A stretch of DNA of 64,000 nt from Falciphora oryzae (Eukaryota; Ascomycota; Sordariomycetes; Magnaporthales; Magnaporthaceae), in assembly GCA_000733355.1 (NCBI GenBank), contig JNVV01000008.1:619504-683503 (forward strand), written 5' to 3'. The notes under the pieces were generated by a model. That model saw nothing but the letters and a program-made list of their open reading frames with translations. It made no database searches and was not told where the DNA came from. Below, piece by piece: positions 44,271 to 54,800 of the stretch. Both the position numbers and the translations under genes were made by a program. How positions within the stretch are numbered: the stretch's first letter is position 1; every line of letters begins with the position of its first letter.

Positions 44271-46252
44271 TCACCACTCCCGCATGTCCCGGAGCTGCGT
44301 CCCGGCCCCGTCATAGTCACTCTCTACGTCTGACGGCGGCAAGCTCGCAAGCAAGAGGGCGAACGAGACCCCCGCCAGCGCCCACCTGTGCAAACGCTGG
44401 TCATGCTGGCTGGTGCTGGCGGCATAATTGGAGTGGACTGTCCGGACCGCGCCGCTCAGCCACGCGAGACACGCCGCCGCGCCGCGCCCGTCATCTCCCG
44501 TCGGCCGTGACGCGGGCAGTCGGTCATCCGCCGTGACCAGGAACTCGTCCACCGTGAGCGACAGCACGTACGCCACGTCTGCCCACTCGTATGGGTGCGC
44601 CAGCACGAAAGGGCTGCTGGTGTTGTTGTTGCTGCCGTAAGCCCCTTCAGTCTGCTGCTCGCTAGTAGCCGCCCTCCAGCAGCCCGGGTTGGGCCGCAGG
44701 TCCTCCTGGCCCTTCTTGGCGCCCTCGAGCAGGCTGAAGAATCTAGATCCGTGTTTCTCGAGTTAGTCTTGCATCCTTTCTTTCAAAATATCAAATTCCC
44801 GTGTGCTTTTCTCCGAGAGCTTGGCGATTGCCTCAAAGCATTCCCTCGGCAATATTCGATGGGATTACTCTGGAAAATCCGAGCTGAGGAAGTTGATCAA
44901 AACCGGGATTGCTTCTTACAGCAGACATAGTTTGAGCATCGTCAACCCGGACGCGTACGTGCTGGCATCTCGGCGCTGGAGAGTGCTCAAGATCGACATG
45001 AGACCCCTGATGTGGGCCTCGGCAGCATCGGTGTTGCGGTCGAGGCTCTGGCTGAGGAGCCGGCAGGTCAGCAGCGGAACTCACCGAGTCTGAAGCTCGA
45101 AAATCGCCAAGGGATGTAGTGTAGACTCGCCTCCATAGCGGTGAGAGAGAAGGCGATTCTCATGGACCACCCTCCAAGGTTGCTCGAAGGGTGGCCGGGC
45201 TGCGTCGTGTTCTTGCCAAGCCTGTCGTTCAGCGATCGGATGACGGCCGCCTTGTGGTGCAGAAACATCTGGCTGGTGGACCAGAAGCAGCTCCTTGTCA
45301 AATCGTAACCGTGCTTGGCGGCCATCAGGATCCGGCCACGGCTGTAGATCGACGCGATGCCTTGGTTCGCGGCGTGAAAATCAGGGGTAGGCCTACAATG
45401 GTGACCCGACCCCGTCTGTTTTGTGGTTCCGTAATTTACACCGGTCAAAATATGCCTTTGCCTGGAAGCTCTATGCTGGACCAATTATGCGGCTAGACTC
45501 ACCCCAGACTCGACTGCTGGCCCGAAGCGCCAAAGACTAGCCCCCGCAAATCATCTCTGCAAATGACGACTGTAGAAGTAATGAACGGTGGTGAGTAATG
45601 TTGAGACGAAGAATATGGAGTCGGACCTCGGGGACCACACCGGTTACGGGAAGCTCCGCTATGTACGCTTCTGTTCCCCGAATAGGAGGTATCGATGAGA
45701 AATTGGGAAACGAGAGCCTTATCACACCGGTCTCTTCAAAGACTGGAACTAGAAGTGATGTGCTGCGGGGGAAACTTACAATGCTGAAGCAGTTCATGTG
45801 ACCGACCGGGCATTTCGATACCCAGGGCTGCAAACAGATCTGCTGGCGAGCCCGACAGGACGGTCCCCGGAGCCGGCAGAAACCCTATCGAGGCAGCCCC
45901 AGGACGCTGTGGTGGTGGCTGGGGGTTGGTAGGCGGCGGGAGGTCACCATAGGCACACGGATATCCCCGAGCCAGACAGCTTGCGCTAAGTCAACCAAAA
46001 CAACGGGACATGAGAAAGGTTGATACCAAAAGGCTAGTCAGGGCCCTGCGGGAAAAAAAAAAAAAAAAAAAAAAAAAAGATGGACCACATGTAGATCCCC
46101 TCCGAGAATACCCAGCTATCAGCCTACCATGCTGAACGCTGCTCGCCGCAACGAACGTGCCGGCGCTTGCGGGTATGGCAGCCGCCACGGCTTCTAGTGT
46201 GCTGGCGGCGCTTGCGCTGCGGCTTGTCCGGCTGTCTAGACCCGGTGGTTAT
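44271..46252 (-). pseudogene. Decayed Zn(II)2Cys6 transcription factor
   Basis: Remains of a fungal zinc-cluster regulator. From 46252 downward: RKRRQHTRSRGGC, the basic flank, then a zinc cluster split by an intron (46128/45985). The pattern is C-HT-R-KRRHVR-C...C-AS-C-LARGYP-C. The second of six cysteines is Arg, and no in-frame ATG precedes it (the expected position reads ATA after a TGA). Later pieces fit a fungal-specific regulatory domain: HELLQH, IASIYSRGRILMAAKHGYDL, KAAVIRSLNDRL, WSMRIAFSLTAMEA and AEAHIRGLMSILSTLQRR. Then comes a long C-terminal frame, FFSLLEGAKKGQED to DYDGAGTQLRDMREW. That frame carries TAA at 44918-44916, 44867-44865 and 44765-44763. The join near 45050-45085 changes frame, with only a 33-nt intron-like gap. 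An alternative intron of about 120 bp could hide two of the stops, so decay is likely but not proven. Confidence 0.6.
46053..46078. repeat. Poly-A tract (poly-T on the sense strand of an intron)
   Basis: 26 A on the plus strand. It lies inside the first intron of the decayed zinc-cluster gene, so it reads as poly-T in the sense direction. Confidence 0.8.
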
Positions 46253-46729
46253 TCATTTTCCAGGTAGCTTGTCAGGGGCCTAGGTTCTTGGATAGAAAGT
46301 ATGTCTGAAATGCCAAACTGGACAAGCCGTCGGATCAATGGAGCAGAGTCAAACTACCTATTCAGCTGAAAGGAAGGCAAGCGTAGATGAAGTTAGGCAA
46401 AAATAACTTGATTTCATTGGTGGGCTCTCGGCCTGGCTGATTCCTATTATCGTCCCGGCCGTTGTGCTGCGCTTTGCCGTCTCGTGCCAATCAGTAAGAG
46501 GCAGCCTGGCTGCAGTACGCTGACAAAGGCCACTGGCATGGCTTTAGGGAGAAAGCAAGGCATACTATCTGCGTAGAGATTTGGCTGTTTACAACGAAAT
46601 TGGCTGCCACAATACAGTCAAGATTAAGAAAGATCAATACAATGTGATTGTTTACATGGGATCCAAATCCGGGAGACTTGCATAATATTATCGCGTACAC
46701 TGTACGTCGTTTATTCGGCAAAGCCCAGC
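46253..46729. other. Spacer between SDR 3' end and decayed regulator
   Basis: 480 bp, more AT-rich than its flanks. No gene is supported. It includes the 3' UTR side of the SDR and what would have been the promoter or first exon of the decayed regulator. Confidence 0.4.
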
Positions 46730-47902
46730 TCAGGCCGAGCCCGTGAGGATCTTGCCGATACCAGGCTGGACCTTCTCGAGCTCATCCATGATCTCGTCAA
46801 ACACCCTGACCTGCACGGCTTGGCCCTCCTCGCTGCGGACCAAGGGGCTTTCTGCCCCGTCCACGACGACGCAGTCGAGCATGTAGCGGCCGTGCGACTC
46901 GCGCCCCGCGGCGGCGGCGGCGACGAGGGTGCGGGAGCCGGCCTCGGCCGAGCGGCCGACGATGCGCGCGCCGACGGCCAGGATCCAGTCGAGCGGGAAG
47001 GGCGCGTGGCGGAACAGCTGGGAGCGGCACATGCCCGGGTTGAGCGCGTTGACGACCACTGGGTTGCGGGCCGGGTAGTCGCCGTCGAGGCGGCGGGCCA
47101 GCTCGCGCGCGCCCATCAGGATCAGCACCTTGGACACGTTGTAGCGGTCCGTGTCCATGGCCTTTGGGTCCTGGAAGGCGTCGAGGATGCGGCGGCCGTC
47201 GGGCGGGTTGCGCTCGGCAAACTTTGCAAACTGGTGCGCGTCGGAGCCGACGAAGCTGATGCGCGGCTCGACGTTGAAGCGGGCCGCGGTGCGGCGCATG
47301 GCGGGCAGCAGCAGGATGCCCATGAGCAGGGCGCCGATGACGTTGATGGCGATGGTGCTCTCGAAGCCGCCGCCGCACTCGACAAAGTGCGGGATGGCGA
47401 CGGCGGCGTTGCCGATCAGGGCGTCGAGGCGGGCCAGCTCCCTGTCGGCGCGGGTGCAAAAGGCCTTGACGCTCTCGAAGCTGCCCACGTCGACCTGCCA
47501 GAACTCGGCGACGCCCGGGCGGCCCGTGCTGGCCTCGATGTCGGCGCGCGCGGCCTCGGCCTTGGCGGCGTCTCGGCAGGCGACGATGACCTTGGAGGCG
47601 CCCAGGCGCACGATGGTGCGAGCAGCCTCGAGCCCCAGACCGACGTTGGCGCCCGTCACTATGACGGTCTGGCCTTCGAAGTTGCCCTTGGGCTGGGGCA
47701 GGGGCGTGAACTGCGACTTGAGGAAGTACCAGGCATACGATGGGACACTGATGCGTTCTTAGTTAGCCTCTGGGCACATGCTGATGAAGCAACCCATAGG
47801 ACAAAGTGAAAAGAAAGCTTACGTTCCAGTGTAGTTAGAGTCGGAGGCCCAGGACAGGGCATGACGCTCTCTCGGGGCGTCGCTTTTTGCTTGCTCAGCC
47901 AT
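46730..47902 (-). CDS. Short-chain dehydrogenase/reductase (2 exons)
   Basis: NAD(P)-dependent oxidoreductase of the classical SDR fold; the substrate cannot be read from the sequence. Exons 47902-47823 and 47747-46730 (75 bp intron, GTAAGC...ATCAG, branch GCTAAC) give 365 aa starting MAEQAKSDAPRERHALSW. The cofactor loop is TGANVGLG (TGxxxGxG) at about residue 58. NAAVAI is the NNAG-like block. The catalytic pair is Y-NVS-K in DTDRYNVSKVL, with a Ser in SFVGSDAHQ. NALNPGMCRSQL is the usual PG loop. The N-terminal 50 residues before the Rossmann fold, including TVPSYAWYFLKSQF, are a common extension in fungal SDRs of the retinol-dehydrogenase/WWOX type. It lies alone between a regulator relic and a prolyl hydroxylase, so no pathway is implied. 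Confidence 0.9.
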
Positions 47903-48312
47903 TGTGCAATGATAGGTACCAGATATCAGACAGAGCGATCAGCTACCAGTGAGGACCAGCCCGTATAGACACTGAGTTGAAGAAAGAGAGGTTGCAAAAA
48001 GGTATATTCAAAGTACAAAACTATTCAAGACTCGAATAACCCCGAATAAGCTCAAGTCAAGGCCCGGCTCGACGTCGATGTTTCTCGACGGCCACCACGA
48101 TGGCTGGCGGAGAAAAAGATGAAACATCAAGCACAGAGCTTCCCTGTCCAAACTGTGGATCCCGGGTGGGCCAACCGCTGCCTGTGCCCCCTGTCCCGGG
48201 CCGTTCGCGCCCCACGACTGCCGGCTAAGCCGCCAAGAAATACCAGGGGCTGCCACCAATTGATCCAATTGATCCCCCGCCCCGCACCAAAAACCCACCA
48301 CCACCCAATTCC
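47903..48312. promoter_or_regulatory. SDR promoter / prolyl hydroxylase 3' flank
   Basis: 410 bp without a supported gene. Confidence 0.35.
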
Positions 48313-49325
48313 TCACACAAAAGCGGCGGTGTAGTTGCCCGACCGGTACCACTCGTCGTCGTCCTTCCAGAAGCGCTCGTTATGAGTCCAGATGTTGAGC
48401 CCGACCTTGGTCCCGTTGGCGACGGGCAGGCCCGCGTGCAACGTCTTGTTCTCCATGGCGAACCCGCCCCCCTCCTCCAGGCGCATGTTCCTCCAAAAGA
48501 CGGCGTTGCCCGCCCTCGCCCGCACCGTCAGCTTGCGCTCGCCGCACTCGACCATCTCGCACCACCGCGGGTCCTGGCCCGTCCAGTTGACGCCGAGCAG
48601 CGGGAACTGCGTCCCGCACGGCTCCGCGCAGCCGTCGTCCAGGATCGCGAACAGCGTCGTCTCCCGGTCCGTCGGCCGCTTCCGGAGCCGCCTCGTCTCG
48701 CCCTCGTAGCTGCTGTAGTCGCCCGCCCCGACGGGCGCGTGGACGATCATGTCGTGGTGCGGCTTGTACTGCTGCCCGGCCACGTACCGCGTCGCCTGGA
48801 GGTCCTCGAGCCACTCGGTCGGCACGTAGCCCTGGAACCGCGCCGCCCGCGCCAGCACCGCGCGCACCACAGGGTCGGTGCGCGGCAGCATCGCCGTCGA
48901 GCTCGTCCGGATCGGCGACTCGACGGGGAGCCCCTCGGCGGTGACGACCCCGGATCGCGCGTAGAACGGCTCCCTGATATGGTCGGTCAAGGTGTTGAGT
49001 ACCTATGCATGGAGCGGAAAGTGAGCACAAGAGGTGAGAAAAAGACTCACGCCAGAGCCTTGAGCCGAGCAGTCTCCTCCTTGGTCAGGAAGTTCTCAAT
49101 GTAGATGATGAGCGGCTCGTACGACACCATGATGGGCGTGAACTTGTGCTCAGTCCGCGAGAGCAATGAGTCTAGCAACCGTGTTCCGGTAGCCGTGTTA
49201 CCATAAAAGGCAGCGGCGGCGCCCAAGACCGCCACGGCCGAGAGGAAGGCCCGTAGCCCGCCGTGGTGCGACTTGCTCGGCCTTGGGGCGCTCGGGGCGG
49301 CGTCCTGCCCCTTGGCGGTGTCCAT
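48313..49325 (-). CDS. Prolyl 4-hydroxylase-type 2OG-Fe(II) dioxygenase, membrane anchored (2 exons)
   Basis: Fe(II)/2-oxoglutarate oxygenase of the P4H alpha-subunit class. Exons 49325-49051 and 48973-48313 (77 bp intron, GTGAGT...ATCAG) give 311 aa. A hydrophobic segment near residues 25-42 (AFLSAVAVLGAAAAFYG) after a short basic N terminus suggests a type II ER or Golgi membrane anchor. The domain starts at YIENFLTKEETARLKALA. The iron ligands are H-x-D in YKPHHDMIV and the distal His in NKTLHAGLPV. The Lys in NGTKVGLNIW would bind 2-oxoglutarate. TSSTAMLPR and LQATRYVAGQQY are family blocks. The substrate in fungi of this branch is not known. Two cysteines in CAEPCGTQFPLLG may form a disulphide in the lumen. 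Confidence 0.92.
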
Positions 49326-50340
49326 AGCTGCGGTTGGATTCGTTCTTGACGATTCGTATGGGTATCTCGGCCGGGTTCTTCGCTTTTTCGTTGCCCGCTT
49401 GCCCTGCTCTTGCTCTCAGAGCTCCTGAACCGGCAGCAGCAGCAACAGCAGCAGCAACAACAAATGAGCCAATAGCAGCAGAAAACAGCAGTGGCAGAAA
49501 GTAATACGAGAAGAGGAAACGTCCCCTGGTTTGGGGCCGAGAGAATCGAGCTACCCCCGCCGTCTTTCTTCCGCCGAACCGACGGTCTGGCACGATGGGA
49601 GCCCGAGTCAGAACATGAGGCAGCAGCCGAGCAGCCCCCTGTTCCCTGCAAACCCAAATAGACGCCATACCGACTCCGTGGCGTGATGGACGCGTTCAGT
49701 TTATTCCCGAAACCACCGAGACAACCGGTGCAGGAATTGCCGCTCTTTTTTGGCAGCTTGCGAATCGCCCTTTCTGGGGATATATATTTTTTGTCTGTCC
49801 GCCTAGACCGGCCCTTTCCCCTCTTGTATCAAAGACTTTTCTTTGAGCCAACCTTGAGGTCCAACTAGGCTTCCGAACCAGCCTTGTGATCCACATACCT
49901 GGGTGTCAAGATGGGTTTGACTTCGGAGTTCTCGGCCCCGTTCGAGCACACTACCTAGTCTCATGAACACCCAAGGACCCGGTTCGGTATACGCGAACGG
50001 AGCGGGCCATGACAGAAGCTTCCACGCGGCAACCTCCGCGTCTCGAAGAATCCCGGCCGGGCCGGATCTAGCAGAAATAGACGCAGCACGCCCAGAACGG
50101 GGTATACCGTACTCGGTCGGTAGACCCGCATAGTGTAATTCCAGATTGTGAATCTGGTCGCTCCAAGAGATCATCACGCGAACCAGTGTCTTGTACATGC
50201 TTGGCTTGCTAATCATGGACGTCCCATTCCGTCCCGTAGCCTCGCGGTCTGGGTCGCCCGGGGAAGGACCACTGCCATCAGAGGCTTACCATCGACTGAA
50301 TGTGCAGGCACCAAAATAAGAAAAAAAAAAAATAGTTGTA
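49326..50340. promoter_or_regulatory. Prolyl hydroxylase promoter side
   Basis: About 1 kb upstream of the prolyl hydroxylase. It includes a CTG-type trinucleotide stretch at about 49435-49465 (GCAGCAGCAACAGCAGC). No exon is supported. Confidence 0.4.
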
Positions 50341-50357
50341 GGCGTGTCTGAAATCAT

Positions 50358-50364
50358 CTATATA
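50358..50364 (+). promoter_or_regulatory. TATA box of the small secreted-protein-like locus
   Basis: TATATAA lies 143 bp upstream of the ATG at 50507. It is followed by a CA/CT-rich stretch (about 50400-50505) typical of highly expressed fungal leaders, and by a good start context (CCGTCAACATG). Confidence 0.5.
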
Positions 50365-50506
50365 AGTCGGACTTCCCTCGACCTCATAGCAGTCTTGGTC
50401 TTCCGGAACACCATCATCAACACAGACTCCAGACCAACCAACCACCAACTCACTCACACACATCATTCCAACTTGGACACGCCCCGACCACCACCAAACC
50501 GTCAAC

Positions 50507-50716
50507 ATGTAGGTCATCAAGGCTCTCCTCTTCGCCGCTCTCCAGGCCCTCGTGCTTGCCGTGCCCAACAACGGACTGAGGTACCAGACGACCCATGCCC
50601 GCCCAAGCTGGCGTGCTCAGGCCGCCAGGTCTGCACAACTCCCACCACTCTCCACTCCCTTCTTGATCACCGGGCGACTCTACTGCGATAGGGCAGATGT
50701 ATATGGCAGTAGCTGA
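50507..50716 (+). pseudogene. Small secreted-protein-like gene with a stop at codon 2
   Basis: The ATG at 50507 is followed at once by TAG and then by an open stretch that looks like a signal peptide (VIKALLFAALQALVLAVPNN: short basic start, hydrophobic core, AVP-like cleavage region). The frame stays open for 67 more codons to a TGA at 50714-50716. Changing one base (CAG to TAG) would explain the stop. The promoter (TATA box, CA-rich leader) looks intact, which argues for a real and recently broken gene, or for an AUG-stop element. Further coding-like sequence lies downstream (PNLPMDPEGPSPG near 50760, VVPEGYYYRRVSPLPPP near 50933-50985) and may be later exons. I recognise no family. Confidence 0.45.
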
Positions 50717-51035
50717 TGCTTCATGGTAACGATGCTATAGAACCGCGGCGTGCAGCCCAACCTCCCCATGGACCCCGAGGGCCCCTCGCCTGGCGTTGCA
50801 AGTCGTGCCTGAACATATCTCCAAGGGCCTAATACAAAAAAGAATCAGGCAGGAAAAAAAAGAAAGAAAGAAAACAGACCACTAACACGAAAACGCGCAA
50901 ATCTAGGGCCACCCACCCCAGAAGCTGTAGGTGGTCCCCGAGGGCTACTACTACCGGCGGGTCTCGCCCCTGCCGCCTCCCGCTCCGTACAAACCGCGCG
51001 GTTATCTCGGTGGTTTTCTCTTCATATTGTTAATG

Positions 51036-51062
51036 TTTTTTTTTTTTTTTTTTTTTTTTTTT
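51036..51062. repeat. Poly-T tract (27 nt)
   Basis: Longest homopolymer in the window. No target-site duplication was seen around it. Confidence 0.85.
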
Positions 51063-51512
51063 CCTGCTACCCGGGCCGGACGGATGTGACACTGCCTTCA
51101 ACATGCCAGCAGAGCAATCCGGTTTCCAACACACTTGGTGTTCAACGCTACAACTATTTAGTCCCAGATTGACAAGTCACGCGTAATGGAAAACCGGTTC
51201 TTCCCCCATACTTTGGGGCTTACAAAAAGTATCTGCGCTTTAACGGGCATGAGTAGAGAGTGATACCATCGACATTGTCTATGCTCATAGAACATCGAGT
51301 TGAGGACGTGGCGGCTCAAATGTGGTCATATCGTCATGCTGTGGCTTTCTATTACAATCCATGGCAGTACTAACAAATAAGCGAACTCGGTCAAATAAAC
51401 ATGGCAATCCGACATCAGAGACATCTTTCGCTAGACATTGCGCTTCCGCTAGGCATACATGAATGTACGAATGTAGAAAAGCTGCGAGAGGCCACAAGTT
51501 AGAATAATAATT

Positions 51513-51531
51513 AAAAAAAAAAAAAAAAAAA
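51513..51531. repeat. Poly-A tract (19 nt)
   Basis: Homopolymer in the CYK3 3' flank. Confidence 0.8.
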
Positions 51532-51682
51532 TAAGCAAGAGAACTCCAGTCCCAATGCCAAAGAAAGCGATAAAAGTATGGTCAGAAAACTGCCCGGCCA
51601 ACATAAGCAAAGTCCCATATAGAAACTCCCCAACCCCTTACTCGAGATTCTGCAAGGCACCTTTGTCTTGATCGTCACAGCA

Positions 51683-51703
51683 ACACACACACACACACAC
51701 ACA
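51683..51703. repeat. (CA)n microsatellite
   Basis: About ten CA units in the CYK3 3' flank. Confidence 0.85.
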
Positions 51704-51806
51704 TTGTCCCATATCCAGCCAGCCCAGAGCAACCAAAGGAAATATCAAACGAACTGGGGGAAGATCAAGAAGAGAAAGCAGGTTTAGCGATCGAGACGAA
51801 AAGACC

Positions 51807-54800
51807 TCAGCCGTCGCAAACCCACTCAGAAAACACACACCACCTCGCCGTCCGGTCCGCAAGCACAAGCCCGCGCCAGACGCCCTTCTCGCTGCACTTG
51901 ATGATGGTCTCCCACGTGCCGCCGTCGCTCATGTCCTCGTCAGACCCACTGGCGCCCCGGCCGCCGACGCCGACCGCACCGCCGCGCCGCTCCTCCTTGC
52001 GCATCAGCCTCAGGATCTTGCCTCCGGGCGTCTGAATCGCCAGCTTGGCCGGCTTCTTGCCCGCGACGTGCCCGCCTGTCGCCGAGCTCGGATTGGACGA
52101 CCCCGCCGCGCTAGAGCTGGTCATGCTCATGGCCGAGCCGGGCCGGGCAAACGGGATGGGCGACGCGCCGCCCGGGTTCGACGACGGCGTCATGGCCGAC
52201 CCGCCGCTACCAAGGGAGCTAGGGTGCTGCCGCACCGCAAACACAAACGTGTTGTTGAGCGCCAGCCGCTGGCACTGCGGCTGCACCACGTAGATGTCGT
52301 GGCGCTGCGCGTGGGGGGTCGGGTGCCGCGTCACGAACTCGTACGGCGGGTTCTCGCCAGTGTGCAGGATCGGCAGCGCAAAGGCCACGGGGTGCGGTAT
52401 GTCCTTGATGCTATGCATGAGCCCCCGCTTGCCCGCGTAGATCTTGAGCACGCCTGTGCCCTCGTCTCCCGGGAGCAGCGCCTTGACCGTGTAGCGCTTG
52501 AGCCCGCCGACCCAGTCCGCCTGCGCGAGCGCCCGCTTCTTGACCAGCTCGCCCGACTCGAAGAAGTCGCCGTCCGAGTCGCGCGAGAAGGCTCGCACCT
52601 CAACCTCGGCCGCCACCTCGATGTCGTCGGGCACGTTGAAGCGTACGTGCACCATCTCGAGGTCCTCGATGCGCGTCAGCGACGTGTTGTAGTCGACCAT
52701 CTGAATCCCGGACCGGAAGAAGGGCGGGCAGGTGCAGGGGAGGTTGAGCAGAACCTCGTGGGCCACGGGCGGACATATGTGCTGCTGCGAGTGGTGTTCG
52801 GGGATGTGCGTCCAGCAGATCTCAGTCGGCCGCGCCAGGAACCACCACGGGTCCGCCGACGAGCCGCTGGCAGCCGAATACTTGGCGCGCCGGGGGTTAG
52901 ACGGACTCGCCAGGCAGCAATCGATCATGCGCCACTCGTTGTCCACCACGACTGCGTTCCACCAGTGGTTGGACCTCGGCATCAGCCCCGTCTCGGGGAC
53001 TTCGCCGGGAGACTTGAGGTAACCGCGCACAACCTCGCAATGCAGGCCCACTGCTGCGCACATCTCGAGAACCAACACCGCGTACTCCTCAGCGCAGCCA
53101 CGCTTGCTTGCTATGACACGCCTCGTGTCGATCTGCCCCTCGAACTCTTCCTCCCAGCAGATCTTCTCCGCCACCCACGTGAATATGGCGCGGAGGCGCT
53201 GGACGTCGCTGCGGTACGGTCGGCAGACGTAGGTTGTCGCGAGGGTTATCGCCGTGGTGGTTGGTGGGAGGCCGCTGATGAAGCGCGAGTTCTTGTCAAC
53301 CTGGCTGAGGTTGATGGCGGCGTAGTTGGTCGGCTCAGGTACTGGTACTCCGTCAGCGCCCTCGTCGCCATCGATGCTGCTGTACAGCTCATCCACGGGG
53401 TCCAGAGCCGGGTAGTCCATCATCAGGCAACGTTCCCTTCGCTCGTTCCGTTCGTTGCGGCTGAGCGTGTTGGAACGGTTCACGTCGCGCCGAATCTGGA
53501 CCCAGTCGACGCCGGCGTGGAGGTTCATCTCCCTCGCAGTGTCCCTACTGCCGCCACCAACAGAACTAACCAGGCCGCCGGCGATTCCGGAGAGTCCACT
53601 CGGCATTGAGCGACCCATAGGGCTTGATGAGTGGACGCCGCCCGCCCCAGCTGCTGCGATGCTGCCTCGTGTACTCGCAACTCCGGTCTTGGCCGACTCC
53701 AGGATCTTTTTGAAGAAGTTGGACTTCTTTGCCTTGGGTTGCGTCAAGCCGCCGAGGCCGCCAATGCCTGCCATGGGATCGTCGTGGATCCCCATCTGCG
53801 ACTTTGGTCTCGAGTCTCCTGAAGCATGGCTGCTGTGATAAGTGACACCCGTGAAGGGGGTTTCGGGACGGTCCAAATCGGGGTCTCGCATGCTCATAGC
53901 ACTTTGAGCCCTTCGCTGGTGGTTTTTCCGCGCGAGGCTTCCGGCGCTCGTAGCGCTGATGCCTCCGGCAGAGACCCCGCTCATCAGACTGTGGTTGGTG
54001 CTCTGGGTCGTAGTGCTCTGGTTTCCCGAAGACGCGCTTGTAGAGTTCGTTTTTGTCGTAAATGTGCGGCCCAGGACTTGTTTTCCAACATCATACGCCG
54101 ACTTTCTATGCCGGAGCTTGGCGCTGTAGTCCATCTCGGATCCATGCACGCTTCCACCCATCGAGGACTTCGGTCTCTCGTGGTGCATTGACTTGGGCGG
54201 CGGAGGCGGTGGCGAGTCGTCGTCAACAACATTCGGTGTGCGGTTGTGCATGCTGCGCAGTCTGCTCTCCATGCGCTCGACATAGTTGCTCAGCTGCGGA
54301 AGCCCAGACTCCTCTTGCCCACGCCGACCGTGACGCGTGTTCTCCTGACTTCCTTCCTGCGAAGATTCACCGCTGTAGGTTTCATAGCCCGAGTCGGCCC
54401 GTGGAAGGCCCATGGCCGTCTGCGGTCTCATCTTTTCTCGGGTGTGTTTCCTTCGAGAGTGTTGATGCACCATGTCGAAAGATTCGGGTGACCAAGGATC
54501 TAGTACCGGTTCGGGAGACTCGGTGTGCCGGGGAATGTTGAGAGCATCCAACTGCTCCATCACCCCGTCCATAGCCTCACGTAATGGAGAGGGTGTCAAG
54601 CCGCTACCACCTCCTGGCGACGGGCAGGGCGATGGTATCCTCGGGGTGTGGTACCCGTTAGAAGGCTGACCATAGGACATGTTGGAGCCCTGCCTCTCTG
54701 TGCTTCGGTGTGCGCCTTGGTCATACGACATGCTTGCGCCATGCCTGCCCCGAGAGTCGTATGACATATTTGAGCCATGCCTCTCTAGACCCCCATTCGC

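Larger units (their letters stand above)
50717..51806. other. 3' part of the broken locus and CYK3 3' flank
   Basis: 1.1 kb with no complete gene. It holds possible later exons of the broken secreted-protein locus (up to about 51000), a 27-nt T run (51036-51062), a 19-nt A run (51513-51531) and a (CA)n repeat (51683-51703). Confidence 0.4.

Noticed and set aside
51036..51062. Poly-T run as a Pol III terminator
   Set aside because: No tRNA, 5S or other Pol III gene with A and B boxes lies upstream on that strand.
52068..53609. 513-codon plus-strand frame
   Set aside because: Antisense shadow of cyk3 with no recognisable domain.
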